A stretch of DNA of 40,988 nt from NCBI GenBank assembly GCA_944389935.1, contig CALXOE010000033.1, positions 1 to 40,988 on the forward strand, in the 5' to 3' direction. The notes beneath the pieces were generated by a model. That model was given only the letters and a program-made list of their open reading frames with translations. It was not told the DNA's origin and did not search any database. The translations under genes were made by a program, and so were the position numbers. The DNA comes from an uncultured Victivallis sp. GTDB taxonomy: Bacteria; Verrucomicrobiota; Lentisphaeria; Victivallales; Victivallaceae. Of the stretch, positions 16,956-26,812 are shown in pieces; position 1 is the stretch's first letter; the number at the start of each line of letters is the position of its first letter.

Positions 16956-18373
16956 TTCTGCGGCGCTGCTCCCTGCGGGGCGGCGTCGTTTGTTTTTTTC
17001 AGGAGTCGTTTCAGGAGCCGCCCGAGTGCGGGCAGCTGCATGGCGGCCATGATCGCGAGGAACGGCAGCGCCGGAATCTGGTAACGCGGCGCGACGATCG
17101 GACCCGGCAGAAAGAAGTAATACTCGACGAATGCGAGGAAGAGGAAGATCCAGTACCAGTTCCGCCGGAGATGAACAACCCAGTCGATGAGTTTCCAGGC
17201 TGCCAGCAGATAAGTCGCCAGCGTGATCCCGAGCAGCGGAACGACGGGCAGCAGCACCCAGAGTTTGCCGCCGAAATAGTGGTTGACCGCCGCAAAAAGC
17301 CCCTCTTTCTGCATGACGTCCATGGTGCCGCGCCCGGCGCTGGTGACGCCGAGGATCTCGAAGAAAGTCGGCGCGTCTGGCAGCAGGATGTGCGGTCGGA
17401 AGTGCTGTGGCAGCCATGCGAGCGGATGGGCGAAGATGAGTTCCCGGAATTTCTTCAGCCGGTAATCGCTGCGGCTTTTGAGGTCGGGATACTTCGCCGT
17501 GTCGGCGAATTCGACTTCGAGTTCGGCGAGGATCTTCGCCTTTTCGGCCTCGAAGCTCGTGTCGTTGACTTTGGCCAGGAGCATGGCTCCGTTCTGATGA
17601 TACATGGCGCCGGTGTTCGTATCGATCGACCAGCCCGCGCCGAGGGAGGCGTTTCGTCCCATCCACGGCAGCAGCGGGAGCAGGAAGAGCGCGGTTCCGG
17701 CAAGGGCACCTGCGAGTTTTCGTCTCCAGTCGAGCTCCGGCGTGACGGCGAGCAGAAAGAGCGCCGGGAGAATCCAGACCGAATTGATCGGGCGGATCAG
17801 CGCACCGACTCCGGCGAGAAAGAGCGCGAGCGCGAAAAAACGGATGTCGTGTTTTCGGTAAAACATTCCGTAGCAGACAAGTACGATGGCGGCGAGAAGT
17901 CCGAACAGCGTATCCGAGAGCAGCATCGGCGACTGGGCGATCATCGTCAGGTTCAATCCGGTGAGCGCGCATGCCCACAGCCCGGTGCGGCGGTCGGCCC
18001 AGACCGTCCCTGCCAGGTAGACCGCCAGCGGAATCAGCGCCCCCGTGATGATGAGTGCGAGAACGAGAGCAACGGTGTTCTCCGCCCCCGCGATCCGGAA
18101 GACGAGAGAGGCGAAGAACGGGAATCCCGGTGCCCGTCCGCAGTTCGGAGCGCCGCCGGGTTCGTCGAGATAGCGGCCGTCGACGGCGAGGACGCGCGCG
18201 GGCCCGAGATATCCCGGGGTGTCGGGGCGCGAAAAGCATGTTTCCGGATCGCTGCAGAGTCCCGGCAGGGCGACCGCGAGTCGCAGCAGAAAACCCGCGG
18301 CGAGAAGCACGAGCAGCGCGCGGTTGTCGCGCAGAACGCGCCGGATCAGGGCGGAATCGAATTTCATCGGCAT
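16946..18373 (-). CDS. GT39/PMT-like membrane glycosyltransferase
   Basis: Integral membrane protein of about 475 residues with ten or so hydrophobic segments, resembling dolichyl-phosphate-mannose or ArnT-type glycosyltransferases that move a sugar from a lipid carrier onto envelope targets. The first extracytoplasmic loop has SRPDTPGYLGPARVLA, with the acidic residue and aromatic neighbour typical of this fold. A further motif is APRYQIPALPFLAIMAA near the C-terminus. The start at 18373 (MPMKFD) follows GGAG at short spacing; a second ATG at 18367 is equally possible. The longer reading to 18487 has no site. The C-terminus ends in a Pro/Ala-rich tail. The acceptor is unknown. Confidence 0.78.
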   Translation of the reverse strand: MPMKFDSALIRRVLRDNRALLVLLAAGFLLRLAVALPGLCSDPETCFSRPDTPGYLGPARVLAVDGRYLDEPGGAPNCGRAPGFPFFASLVFRIAGAENTVALVLALIITGALIPLAVYLAGTVWADRRTGLWACALTGLNLTMIAQSPMLLSDTLFGLLAAIVLVCYGMFYRKHDIRFFALALFLAGVGALIRPINSVWILPALFLLAVTPELDWRRKLAGALAGTALFLLPLLPWMGRNASLGAGWSIDTNTGAMYHQNGAMLLAKVNDTSFEAEKAKILAELEVEFADTAKYPDLKSRSDYRLKKFRELIFAHPLAWLPQHFRPHILLPDAPTFFEILGVTSAGRGTMDVMQKEGLFAAVNHYFGGKLWVLLPVVPLLGITLATYLLAAWKLIDWVVHLRRNWYWIFLFLAFVEYYFFLPGPIVAPRYQIPALPFLAIMAAMQLPALGRLLKRLLKKTNDAAPQGAAPQNPA

Positions 18374-18534
18374 GATCTCCGTTGGATTTGTTTCTGCCGC
18401 CGGGTCTGGCGTCAGCCTGGTGCCGGCGGAAATTTCCGTGTTTACTATAGCACGAAAAAAGGTCCGTGCCATGCGGAAATCCGTCAAAGAGGGGGAAACT
18501 GCCGCAAAAGAGGGGAATTAAGTTGTTGAAGCGT

Positions 18535-18562
18535 TTGACATTTCAGAAAAGCGGGTTATATT
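18535..18562 (+). promoter_or_regulatory. gap promoter
   Basis: A perfect TTGACA (18535-18540) and TATATT (18557-18562) are 16 bases apart, with about 50 bases of leader before the gap ATG. The strong match fits a highly expressed glycolytic gene. Confidence 0.7.
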
Positions 18563-18607
18563 TCAGATACATCGATATTTTTATACTTGACCCCTAACAT
18601 CAACTAA

Positions 18608-19618
<1,011 letters not shown>

Positions 19619-19641
19619 TTACATCTGAATGTAATTCCCTG

Positions 19642-19676
19642 AAAGGGCGGGTGGTAATAGGCCGCCCGCCCTTTTT
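19642..19676 (+). terminator. Rho-independent terminator after gap
   Basis: AAAGGGCGGG (19642-19651) pairs with CCCGCCCTTT (19665-19674), followed by more T residues. Because it sits between gap and pgk it may attenuate rather than fully stop transcription. Confidence 0.85.
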
Positions 19677-19713
19677 GCAGCAACATGTCACCAACCTATG
19701 AAGGGGAAATATC

Positions 19714-20967
19714 ATGAATAAGAAAACTCTTCGCGACGTCGATCTCAAAGGCAAGCGCGTCGTTATGCGCGTGGATTTCAACGTTCCGATCAAAGACGGG
19801 GTCATCAAGGATGATACCCGGATCAAGGGTGCGCTCCCGTCGATCAAATACGTGCTCGACAACGGCGGCAGCCTCGTGCTGATGAGCCACCTCGGCCGTC
19901 CGGCGGAAAAGGGATACGAGGCTGATTTCAGCCTGAAGCCGGTCGCGGAATATCTGTCGAAGCTGCTCGGCAAGCCGGTCGTGTTTGCGCCTGACTGCGC
20001 GAATGCCGACAAGGAAGTCGCCGCGATGAAGCCCGGCGACGTGGTCATGCTCGAAAACACCCGCTTCTACGCCGAGGAGCAGGGCAAGGTCAAGAAAAAG
20101 GACGACATGACCGACGAGGAGTACAAGGCGAAGAAAGCCGCGATGAAAGAAAAGCAGCTTAAACTCGCGGAGAAACTCGCTTCTTACGGTGACATCTACT
20201 GCAACGACGCATTCGGCACGGCGCACCGCGCCCACGCCTCGACCGCGGTCATCACGAAATTCCTGACCCCGGCGGTGGCTGGTTTCCTGATGGAGAAAGA
20301 GATCGCCTACCTCGGCAGCGCGGTGGAGAATCCGGTTCGTCCGTTCGTGGCGATTCTCGGCGGTGCGAAAGTTTCCGACAAACTCGCCGTGGTCAAGAAT
20401 CTGCTCTCCAAAGTTGATACGCTCATCATCGGCGGCGGCATGGCCTACACGTTTCTGAAAGCGCAGGGGCACAACGTCGGCAACTCGCTCTGCGAGCTCG
20501 ACCAGCTTGACTATGCCAAAGAGATGATTGAGAAAGCGAAAGAGCTCAAGGTCAACTTCCTGCTGCCGATCGACAACGTCGCGGCGGACAAGTTCGACGC
20601 GGAAGCGAATACGCAGATCGTCGGTGACGACATTCCGGACGGCTGGATGGGTCTGGACATCGGCCCGAAGACCGTTGAGCTCTATTCCGAGGCGATTAAG
20701 AATGCGAAGACCGTGGTCTGGAACGGACCGATGGGCTGCTTTGAAATGCCGAAATTCGCGAACGGCACGTTCGGAATCTGCAAGGCCGTGGCGGAAGTCA
20801 AGGCCAACGGCGGAGTTTCGATCATCGGCGGTGGCGACAGTGTTTCGGCGGTGAACAAGTCTGGTCTGGCTGAGAAGATGAGCCATATTTCGACCGGCGG
20901 CGGTGCTTCGCTCGAGTATCTCGAGGGCAAGGAGCTCCCCGGCGTGGTGGCGCTCTCCGACAAGTAA
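19714..20967 (+). CDS. pgk: Phosphoglycerate kinase
   Basis: Transfers phosphate from 1,3-bisphosphoglycerate to ADP in glycolysis. The protein is 417 residues, slightly longer than many bacterial enzymes. Motifs include [15 protein letters not shown], the substrate histidine region [21 protein letters not shown], and the nucleotide-binding [13 protein letters not shown] and [14 protein letters not shown] charged insert ([20 protein letters not shown]) lies at about residues 127-147. GAAGGGG upstream supports ATG 19714. No separate promoter is obvious between the gap terminator and this gene, so readthrough may supply it. Confidence 0.98.
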   Translation: MNKKTLRDVDLKGKRVVMRVDFNVPIKDGVIKDDTRIKGALPSIKYVLDNGGSLVLMSHLGRPAEKGYEADFSLKPVAEYLSKLLGKPVVFAPDCANADKEVAAMKPGDVVMLENTRFYAEEQGKVKKKDDMTDEEYKAKKAAMKEKQLKLAEKLASYGDIYCNDAFGTAHRAHASTAVITKFLTPAVAGFLMEKEIAYLGSAVENPVRPFVAILGGAKVSDKLAVVKNLLSKVDTLIIGGGMAYTFLKAQGHNVGNSLCELDQLDYAKEMIEKAKELKVNFLLPIDNVAADKFDAEANTQIVGDDIPDGWMGLDIGPKTVELYSEAIKNAKTVVWNGPMGCFEMPKFANGTFGICKAVAEVKANGGVSIIGGGDSVSAVNKSGLAEKMSHISTGGGASLEYLEGKELPGVVALSDK

Positions 20968-21000
20968 GGTGGGGGGAGCGGGCACTGCCCGAATCCACGG

Positions 21001-21037
21001 AAAGCGGTTTTTGCGGAATGCGAAAGCCGCTTTTTTT
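21001..21037 (+). terminator. Rho-independent terminator after pgk
   Basis: AAAGCGG (21001-21007) pairs with CCGCTTT (21027-21033), with further inner pairing of TTTTGC with GCGAAA, followed by a run of seven Ts. Confidence 0.85.
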
Positions 21038-21049
21038 ATGCCGATCCGG

Positions 21050-21078
21050 TTGATTATTTTCACAGGACGTGATATGAT
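21050..21078 (+). promoter_or_regulatory. Candidate promoter of the methyltransferase gene
   Basis: TTGATT (21050-21055) and TATGAT (21073-21078) are 17 bases apart, directly after the pgk terminator. The -10 box overlaps the first ATG (21074), so transcripts from it would begin around the second ATG at 21086 and be leaderless. Confidence 0.4.
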
Positions 21079-22882
21079 AGGCGGCATGGAAAAGAAAACA
21101 GAACTGATCTCCCTGCGGGAGGTGGCGATTCGTCTCGGCGTCTGCCGGGCGACGGTGCACAACTGGGTGCGCCTCGGGCTGCTGACTCCGGCGCAGGTGA
21201 CGCCTTATCGGTTTGCGCCGGAGGCGGTCGCGGCATTTCGCCGTGACGGCGGAGGAGAAAAATTGACCCGCAGGGCGAATAAGAGCCGTTCTGCGGCGCG
21301 GCTGGCGCGGGGACGGTATCGAAAGAGCGTCAAGTGCTTCCGGTCGCTTCATCTCGCTCTGGAGAACGCCATGTATGCGGCCGCGTTGAAGCGATTGGCG
21401 GCTGCGGGAGAGGCGGAATACCGGGAGGAAGATGGAACGTTTCGCTTTGGGCGCAGATCGGTGTCAGAGGTGATGGAGACCTGGCGGCTGCGGTTGAAAA
21501 GCGCTCCGGACGGACGGCTGTTCCGGTTCCTGCAGTCGCTGCCCGGGATGCAGGACGACGAATCGCTCGGAGAACTTTATCAGGCGCTCTCTTCGATCGG
21601 TCGCCGCGCGCAGGGCGGAACCTATTATACTCCGACCGCGCTTGTGGACGAATCGCTGTCATCCGGGCGCGGGGCGGAGCGTTATCTCGATCCCTGCTGC
21701 GGCAGCGGGCACTATCTGGTGCGGGCCGCGGTCGTACTCGGGCTGAGGCCGGAACAGATTTGCGGCATCGACTGCGATCCGATCGCGGTGGAGCTTGCGA
21801 AGATCAATCTGCTGCTTGCCTTTCCCGGGGAGGAGTTCGCGCCGCGGGTTTTCCGCGGGAATGCGCTGTCCGGCCGGATGCTGCGGGCGGAGTATGGGAG
21901 ATTCGACCTGGTTGCGACGAATCCGCCGTGGGGCGGGGCGGCGGCGGAGGGGGAGGAGAGTTTTGCGCTCTTCATCCGCCAGGCGCTGCGTTTTCTCAAG
22001 GAGGGCGGCAGGATGTCATTTCTACTGCCGGAGGCGGTGCTGAACATCGCCGCGCATGCTTCTTTGCGGCGCAGGTTGCTGGAGTCGTGCCGGATCGACA
22101 CGATTGAGCTGCTGGGTCGTTGTTTCCCGGGGGTTTTTACGCCGGTGGTGCGGATCGATGCGGTCCGGGCTCCGGCGCCCGCGGGGCACAGCATCGTGAT
22201 TCTGCGTGAGTCCGGGCGGGAGGAGCGTGCGCAGCATCGCGTGGCGGAACGGGCGGACTGCGCCATCGAAACCGGAGTGACTGCCGGGGAACGGGAGATC
22301 GTGGACAAGATTTTCCGGCGGGGCGGAATTACGCTCTCCGGGAATGCGGACTGGGCGCTCGGAATCGTAACCGGGGACAACGCCCGGCTCCTGACGCATG
22401 AGCCGGAACCGGGTGCGCAGCCGATTCTGCGCGGCTGTGACATTCAGCCGAATCATCTTCGGGAGCCGCATTGCTATCTGCGGCCGGGAAAACTGCAGCA
22501 GAGCGCGCCGTTTTGCTGTTATCGTGCCGTTCCGAAACTGGTCTACCGTTTTATTGCGACGCGGCCGGTTTGTGCGGTCGATCGCGGGGGGACTCTCACG
22601 CTGAACAGTGCGAATGTGCTGATTCCCCGGCTGCCGTTCTGGCAGGCTGAACTTGTGGCGCGCTACCTGAACTCCCGGCTGATCGGATTTCTGTACGTCA
22701 AGAGGTTCGGCACCTGCAAGATTCTACGGAAAGATCTCGGCGAACTGCCTTTCCCGCAGCTCTCCGGAGCGGAGGCGGCCGCATGGCTGGCGGCTCCTGA
22801 CCCGGAATTTGAGACTCTGATCGCACGCTGGTTCGGTCTGACCGGGGCGGAAATGCGAATCGTTTCTCAAGGGTTGCCGTAG
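21074..22882 (+). CDS. HTH-fused N6-adenine DNA methyltransferase
   Basis: Protein of about 602 residues. The N-terminus is a MerR/excisionase-type helix-turn-helix (ISLREVAIRLGVCRATVHNWVRLG). An N6-adenine methyltransferase follows: the SAM-binding motif I is DPCCGSGHYL (D206), and the catalytic NPPW is at 283-286 in ATNPPWGG. The C-terminal third (ILRGCDIQPNHL, LNSRLIGFLYVKRFGTCKILRKDLGELPFP) looks like a target-recognition domain of type I or IIG-related enzymes. No nuclease motif and no restriction gene is next to it, so it seems a solitary methyltransferase with a possible regulatory role. Start 21074 has AGGA at usable spacing; 21086 is the start if the promoter at 21050-21078 is right. 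Confidence 0.85.
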   Translation: MIGGMEKKTELISLREVAIRLGVCRATVHNWVRLGLLTPAQVTPYRFAPEAVAAFRRDGGGEKLTRRANKSRSAARLARGRYRKSVKCFRSLHLALENAMYAAALKRLAAAGEAEYREEDGTFRFGRRSVSEVMETWRLRLKSAPDGRLFRFLQSLPGMQDDESLGELYQALSSIGRRAQGGTYYTPTALVDESLSSGRGAERYLDPCCGSGHYLVRAAVVLGLRPEQICGIDCDPIAVELAKINLLLAFPGEEFAPRVFRGNALSGRMLRAEYGRFDLVATNPPWGGAAAEGEESFALFIRQALRFLKEGGRMSFLLPEAVLNIAAHASLRRRLLESCRIDTIELLGRCFPGVFTPVVRIDAVRAPAPAGHSIVILRESGREERAQHRVAERADCAIETGVTAGEREIVDKIFRRGGITLSGNADWALGIVTGDNARLLTHEPEPGAQPILRGCDIQPNHLREPHCYLRPGKLQQSAPFCCYRAVPKLVYRFIATRPVCAVDRGGTLTLNSANVLIPRLPFWQAELVARYLNSRLIGFLYVKRFGTCKILRKDLGELPFPQLSGAEAAAWLAAPDPEFETLIARWFGLTGAEMRIVSQGLP

Positions 22883-23679
22883 ATGCAGAGGATTGTGAAG
22901 TAATCTGCGCAGACGGTGTCGGGCAGCATGGCCAGCGGAGCGTCGGCGGGGTTTTGAAACTCCGGCCGGAGGATCGGGAAACGGGCGGCGAGTGCTGCCG
23001 GATCGCTTCCCGGCAAAGCCACCCTGAGCCGGAGTTCCGCGCCGCCGCGCCGCCGCAGCGGCGAGAGCGAATCGAGTTCCACTTCGACCGGTTTGCGCAA
23101 TCTGCGTTGAAGATACTCTCCGGCAGAGCGTTCGAGTTCGAGCAGCGGCAGTCGTTTCTCTTCGACCAGGAGGTCGCCGATGGCGGGGGCATCGTCAGCA
23201 TGAAAACAGGACTCGAGCAGATCCAGTTCCGCCGAGAGGAACATGATTCCGTTCAGGACGGGGATTCCGAGCAGCCGTTCGGGTTCAAACAGCGTGCCGA
23301 GCGGCGCACTCAATTCGGCAAGTGCGATGCGCGATCCTCCGGGCAGGTCGATTCTGCACCCGTTTTTCGGGAGTTTGCCCGGGAACTTCCGGAACCAGCT
23401 TCTGAACTCGTCGGCGCGGCAACTGCGTCCCCACAACGTGAATTCGAGCCGGAGCTTCCCCGGGGTGCTCATTCGGCGGCAGGTCTGGAGGGCGAGAGCG
23501 AGGCCGACCTCATCCGGCTCGAGGACGCCATAGTGGATGCGTTCATATTCCGGAACGATCCGCTGATGGGAAAATCGATCGATCAATGCCCGTTCCACCG
23601 TCAGGACATTGACGGCCCTTTCCGCATGGCTGCAGAGAGCGGCGGGAATTGATTCAAGAGGATTCGTTTCGTTTTGCAT
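22867..23679 (-). CDS. Hypothetical protein
   Basis: I do not recognise this 270-residue protein. It has no signal peptide or membrane segment and looks soluble. It is rich in Leu, Arg and Glu, with segments such as ERALIDRFSHQRIVPEYERIHYGVL near the start and LLGIPVLNGIMFLSAELDLLESCF in the middle. Its end overlaps the end of the methyltransferase by 16 bases on the opposite strand, so the two genes share a compact tail-to-tail junction. Codon pattern matches the neighbours, and the frame is intact over its whole length, which supports a real gene. Confidence 0.65.
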   Translation of the reverse strand: MQNETNPLESIPAALCSHAERAVNVLTVERALIDRFSHQRIVPEYERIHYGVLEPDEVGLALALQTCRRMSTPGKLRLEFTLWGRSCRADEFRSWFRKFPGKLPKNGCRIDLPGGSRIALAELSAPLGTLFEPERLLGIPVLNGIMFLSAELDLLESCFHADDAPAIGDLLVEEKRLPLLELERSAGEYLQRRLRKPVEVELDSLSPLRRRGGAELRLRVALPGSDPAALAARFPILRPEFQNPADAPLAMLPDTVCADYFTILCIYGNP

Positions 23680-24122
23680 GACAGGCTTTCTCCGTTATTT
23701 CCGGCCTTGCCGGCCGTTGATTGCGTTCCCGGTCCGGTTCGTTCCCGGTATCCGGATGATTCCCGTTTTTCCGGCGCGCCGTCGGAAACGGGAGTTGACA
23801 AAGCTTCTACTGAATCGGGAAATTTGTCAACTTTTCCCCTCAGGATACCCATTCCCGGCTCGATCCTGTACCGGCTTGGACCAAACTGCAAGATAATCGT
23901 TTCCCGGCGCATTTCAACTGGAAGCGGAGTTTTGAAAAAAAGAAAGTGTCTTTTCCTGTTCCGGAAATATGACGGGGAAGTGACGGAAAAGTGACGGACT
24001 ATCCGATTTTGAGGGGAATCAGCGGATTTTTTCCGGGAAACACAATATTCCGGCTCGCCGCGGCGTTATCTGTGCAAAGGCCCGGTGGAGGGGCCCGAAA
24101 CAGCAGAAGAGAGGTGGTAATT
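23680..24122. other. 443-bp intergenic region with a TTGACAAA dyad
   Basis: This divergent region separates the minus-strand hypothetical gene from the coiled-coil protein. It holds a 9-bp perfect inverted repeat, GTTGACAAA (23794-23802) and TTTGTCAAC (23823-23831), which may be a regulator site or paired -35 boxes. No good -10 box follows on either side. I see no convincing gene in it. Confidence 0.5.
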
Positions 24123-25028
24123 ATGACTGGAAAATGGACATTGCCGTTGGCCGCACTGGCTTTCTCGCTGACCGTGACACCGTTCTCCGCGTTTGCCGCG
24201 GAGGGGGATGCGCCGCCGCCGCCCGGCGAACAGCAGCGGCCGGAAGAACTCCCGCCGCCGCCCGGAGACCGCCCCCGCCCGGGAAAACCGCTGCCGCGTC
24301 CGGGACGGGAGAGGCGTGGACCCGGATTGAGCGAGGAGCAGCGCATGAAGCTCGAAGAACTCAATCGCAGGATTGCGGAAGCGCTCGCCGCCTACCGCGC
24401 GGAGCCGAACGATTCGACGAAAGCCGCCCTGAAAGAGCGGATCACCGAGCGGTTTGAATTGCAGCAGATGTTCGCGATCGAACGGGTCGAAAAGATGCTC
24501 GCCCGCGAGAGAGAGCGACTCGAGAACAAGGATCAGGAGATCGATCGCCAGCTTGAGCGTCTGCTTCGTCCCAGCTGGGAAAAACCGCAGGGGCCGCCGC
24601 GTGCCGAACATATGCGTCCGGAAGAACGCCGTCGCCCGGACGGAAAACGTCCGGAGCCGGGGCGCCGGGAAGCCCGCGGACCGTTCGGAAAAGTCTTGAC
24701 TCCGGAAGAGGGACGCGAGGCCCGCGAGATCACGCTCGCACTCCTGAAAGCCGAAGCCGTCACCCCTGAAGTGACCGCGCAGATTGAGTCGCTCCGGGCA
24801 ATTTATGAGAGAGCGCTCGAGCGGCAGCGGGAGGAACTCAAGGCGGCGCAGACTGCCGGGGAGAAGGAAAGCGAAAAACGTGTGGAAGCTCTGGAGCGTT
24901 CCGTCCGGTTCCTGACCCGGGGTGTGGAATCCATGAAGCAGCCGGAGAAGTTCCTGGAACAGCTCAAGCAGCGGGCCGAACGCCGCAGGGAACCCGACGG
25001 CGCGAAACGCCCCGAAGAGAAGGAGTGA
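24123..25028 (+). CDS. Periplasmic Pro-rich coiled-coil protein, Spy/CpxP-like in style
   Basis: Protein of 301 residues with a signal peptide (MTGKWTLPLAALAFSLTVTPFSAFAAE). A proline-rich stretch (DAPPPPGEQQRPEELPPPPG) follows, then long charged helices. LSEEQRMKLEELNRRI recalls the LTxxQ motif of Spy/CpxP periplasmic chaperones, but the protein is longer than those and the match is only in style. A second Pro/Arg-rich stretch splits the helical part in two. GAGAGG precedes ATG 24123. Its role is unknown; binding to the cell wall or to unfolded envelope proteins is a guess. Confidence 0.7.
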   Translation: MTGKWTLPLAALAFSLTVTPFSAFAAEGDAPPPPGEQQRPEELPPPPGDRPRPGKPLPRPGRERRGPGLSEEQRMKLEELNRRIAEALAAYRAEPNDSTKAALKERITERFELQQMFAIERVEKMLARERERLENKDQEIDRQLERLLRPSWEKPQGPPRAEHMRPEERRRPDGKRPEPGRREARGPFGKVLTPEEGREAREITLALLKAEAVTPEVTAQIESLRAIYERALERQREELKAAQTAGEKESEKRVEALERSVRFLTRGVESMKQPEKFLEQLKQRAERRREPDGAKRPEEKE

Positions 25029-25048
25029 TTCTCTGCGGAGAAGAACGT

Positions 25049-25084
25049 ACGGCGGAATCGAAAACTCCGGTTCCGCCGTTTTTC
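25049..25084 (+). terminator. Rho-independent terminator
   Basis: ACGGCGGAA (25049-25057) pairs with TTCCGCCGT (25071-25079), followed by a T-run. It ends the coiled-coil gene and separates it from the convergent secretin-like gene. Confidence 0.85.
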
Positions 25085-25102
25085 GTCCGAATCGGAGCGG
25101 AT

Positions 25103-26797
25103 TCAGCGGTCGAGACCGTGCTGGCGGTAGAAATGGAGATTTTTCTCCCCGGCGTCGGCGGTCGCGATATCGATCTTTTTGAGTTGTTCTGCGGTCTCAA
25201 CCGGCATGGCGCTGTCGGGGAGGAGGTATTCGCATTCCGCGACCAGAACCATCTGCGATTTGCGGGTCGACTCCGATTCGACCTGGAAGAGGTAGCCGAG
25301 CAGCGGGAGGTCTTTGAGAAACGGAACGCCGGTCGATCCGCGGACGATCTCCCGTTTCTCCAGCCCGCCGACGACGAAGCGATTGCGTTGTGTGGACACC
25401 ATCACATCGGTGGTGACGGTGTTCCCCTCCTGAATGCGCGGAGCGCCGGTCGACTGGTAGCCGATGAGGGAAGAGTTTTTCAGCGTGAGTTTCAGAATGG
25501 CCGCCTCCGGCGCGATCGAGAGCGCCTTGACCGTCATGAAAAATCCGTAGGAGTTCGGATCTCGGGTGACGGTCTGCTGGTTGGCCTTGTCGACCGCGAT
25601 TCCGGTCTCCTGCGACTCCCTGCCGAATGCCGGGAGAATCTCGTCGAAAATCTGAGCGTGGCTGCCGTCGGGCTGTTCTTCCGTCTTCGGGGCCGGAACG
25701 GTGGTGTCGATGGAAAAGAGCTGGGTTGTGCGTTCCAGCGTGCTGGTTGAATTCTGACGGACCGTCACCTCGCCGGAGTGGGCGATTCCGGCTTTGCCGC
25801 GGCTTGCGAGGAAGTCGAGGTAGCGGGTGTTCCACTTCGGATTGAAATGGTAGAAACTCGTGCGTTCCGAGCCCTGCGGGCGGGCCATCGTGCCGCCGTA
25901 AGTCGCAGCCCAGTTGTCGCGGTAGCGTCCCCCCGCGCTGAAGAGTTCCATGCCGGCGTTGTTTTTCCATGACTGAAAATCGATTCCGAGCTTTTCGTCG
26001 TTTTCGGCATAAAGTTCATAGACACGGAAACGAATCCGGATTTCCGGAAGAGGAACGTCATAGCGACGGAGCATCTCTTCGATGTTTTTGCGCGAATATC
26101 CGGCCGTGTTGAAGAAGAGGCAGTTCAAATCGGGGTCGAGCATCACCTTGTCTTTGCCGCCGATGAGTTCAGCCGTGTCGCCCGAGACATTCATGCCGAC
26201 ATGTTTGACCATCTCCTCGAGGACGGCGGCCGGGACGTTTGCGGGGAAGTAGACGTATTTCGGCTGCCCGGAGCTGTTCAGGAGTCCCGGCTGGTCAAGC
26301 CGTTCCACGATTGCGTCGATTCCCATTCCGTTTTCGGAATCCCGGAAGCGGTACTCTTCGGCGGAAACGAACAGAACGCCGGTTCCGTCCTCGAATTTCA
26401 GACATTCGACAGCCGTGTCGCTGCCGGAAACCCGCCGCGTCTGGACCATTTCGCGCAGGTAGGAGCGCAGCGCGTAAGGTTCGGCGTGCCGGAGCAGATA
26501 GGTTTTCGTCACGACTTTCGGATCGTTGTTGTCGCGGATGAAATGGACGGTGTCGAGCTTTTCATCGAGATCGATCCGGAGCTGCGCCTGGACCTGGGTG
26601 TCCATGTAACTGGCGGTATCGGCGTTGTTTTCGTTGCGCGGGATTCCCGGGGACGGCAGGGAGCGCGTAGCGGCCTCGACACTTCCCGAGAGAACGCTGT
26701 CCGTGTAGAGAGGCGTCGAGGCCGAATCTCCCGGTGCGGCGGCCAGGGGGATCACGGCGAAAGCGAGCAGGACGGCAAATCCGTATTTCTGTGACAT
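25103..26797 (-). CDS. Secretin-like outer-membrane protein A
   Basis: Protein of 564 residues with a signal peptide (MSQKYGFAVLLAFAVIPLAAAPG). The N-terminal half has NolW/N-domain-like repeats (VVTKTYLLRHAEPYALRSYLREMVQ, KYVYFPANVPAAVLEEMVKHVG). The C-terminal half matches the secretin pattern, with IRFRVYELYAENDEKLGIDF, VGGLEKREIV and GVPFLKDLPLLGYLF. Secretins form multimeric outer-membrane pores. I chose ATG 26797 because AGGAG is then seven bases upstream; the ATG at 26803 is too close. Only 15 bases separate it from the gene upstream (26813-28303), which encodes a similar protein, so the two are probably one transcript. Confidence 0.8.
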   Translation of the reverse strand: MSQKYGFAVLLAFAVIPLAAAPGDSASTPLYTDSVLSGSVEAATRSLPSPGIPRNENNADTASYMDTQVQAQLRIDLDEKLDTVHFIRDNNDPKVVTKTYLLRHAEPYALRSYLREMVQTRRVSGSDTAVECLKFEDGTGVLFVSAEEYRFRDSENGMGIDAIVERLDQPGLLNSSGQPKYVYFPANVPAAVLEEMVKHVGMNVSGDTAELIGGKDKVMLDPDLNCLFFNTAGYSRKNIEEMLRRYDVPLPEIRIRFRVYELYAENDEKLGIDFQSWKNNAGMELFSAGGRYRDNWAATYGGTMARPQGSERTSFYHFNPKWNTRYLDFLASRGKAGIAHSGEVTVRQNSTSTLERTTQLFSIDTTVPAPKTEEQPDGSHAQIFDEILPAFGRESQETGIAVDKANQQTVTRDPNSYGFFMTVKALSIAPEAAILKLTLKNSSLIGYQSTGAPRIQEGNTVTTDVMVSTQRNRFVVGGLEKREIVRGSTGVPFLKDLPLLGYLFQVESESTRKSQMVLVAECEYLLPDSAMPVETAEQLKKIDIATADAGEKNLHFYRQHGLDR

Positions 26798-26812
26798 TTT
26801 CATTCTCCTGAG

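Noticed and set aside
16883..18529. Plus-strand frame opposite the glycosyltransferase
   Set aside because: The protein is charged and low in complexity, and the minus strand shows clear membrane segments of a GT39-like enzyme.
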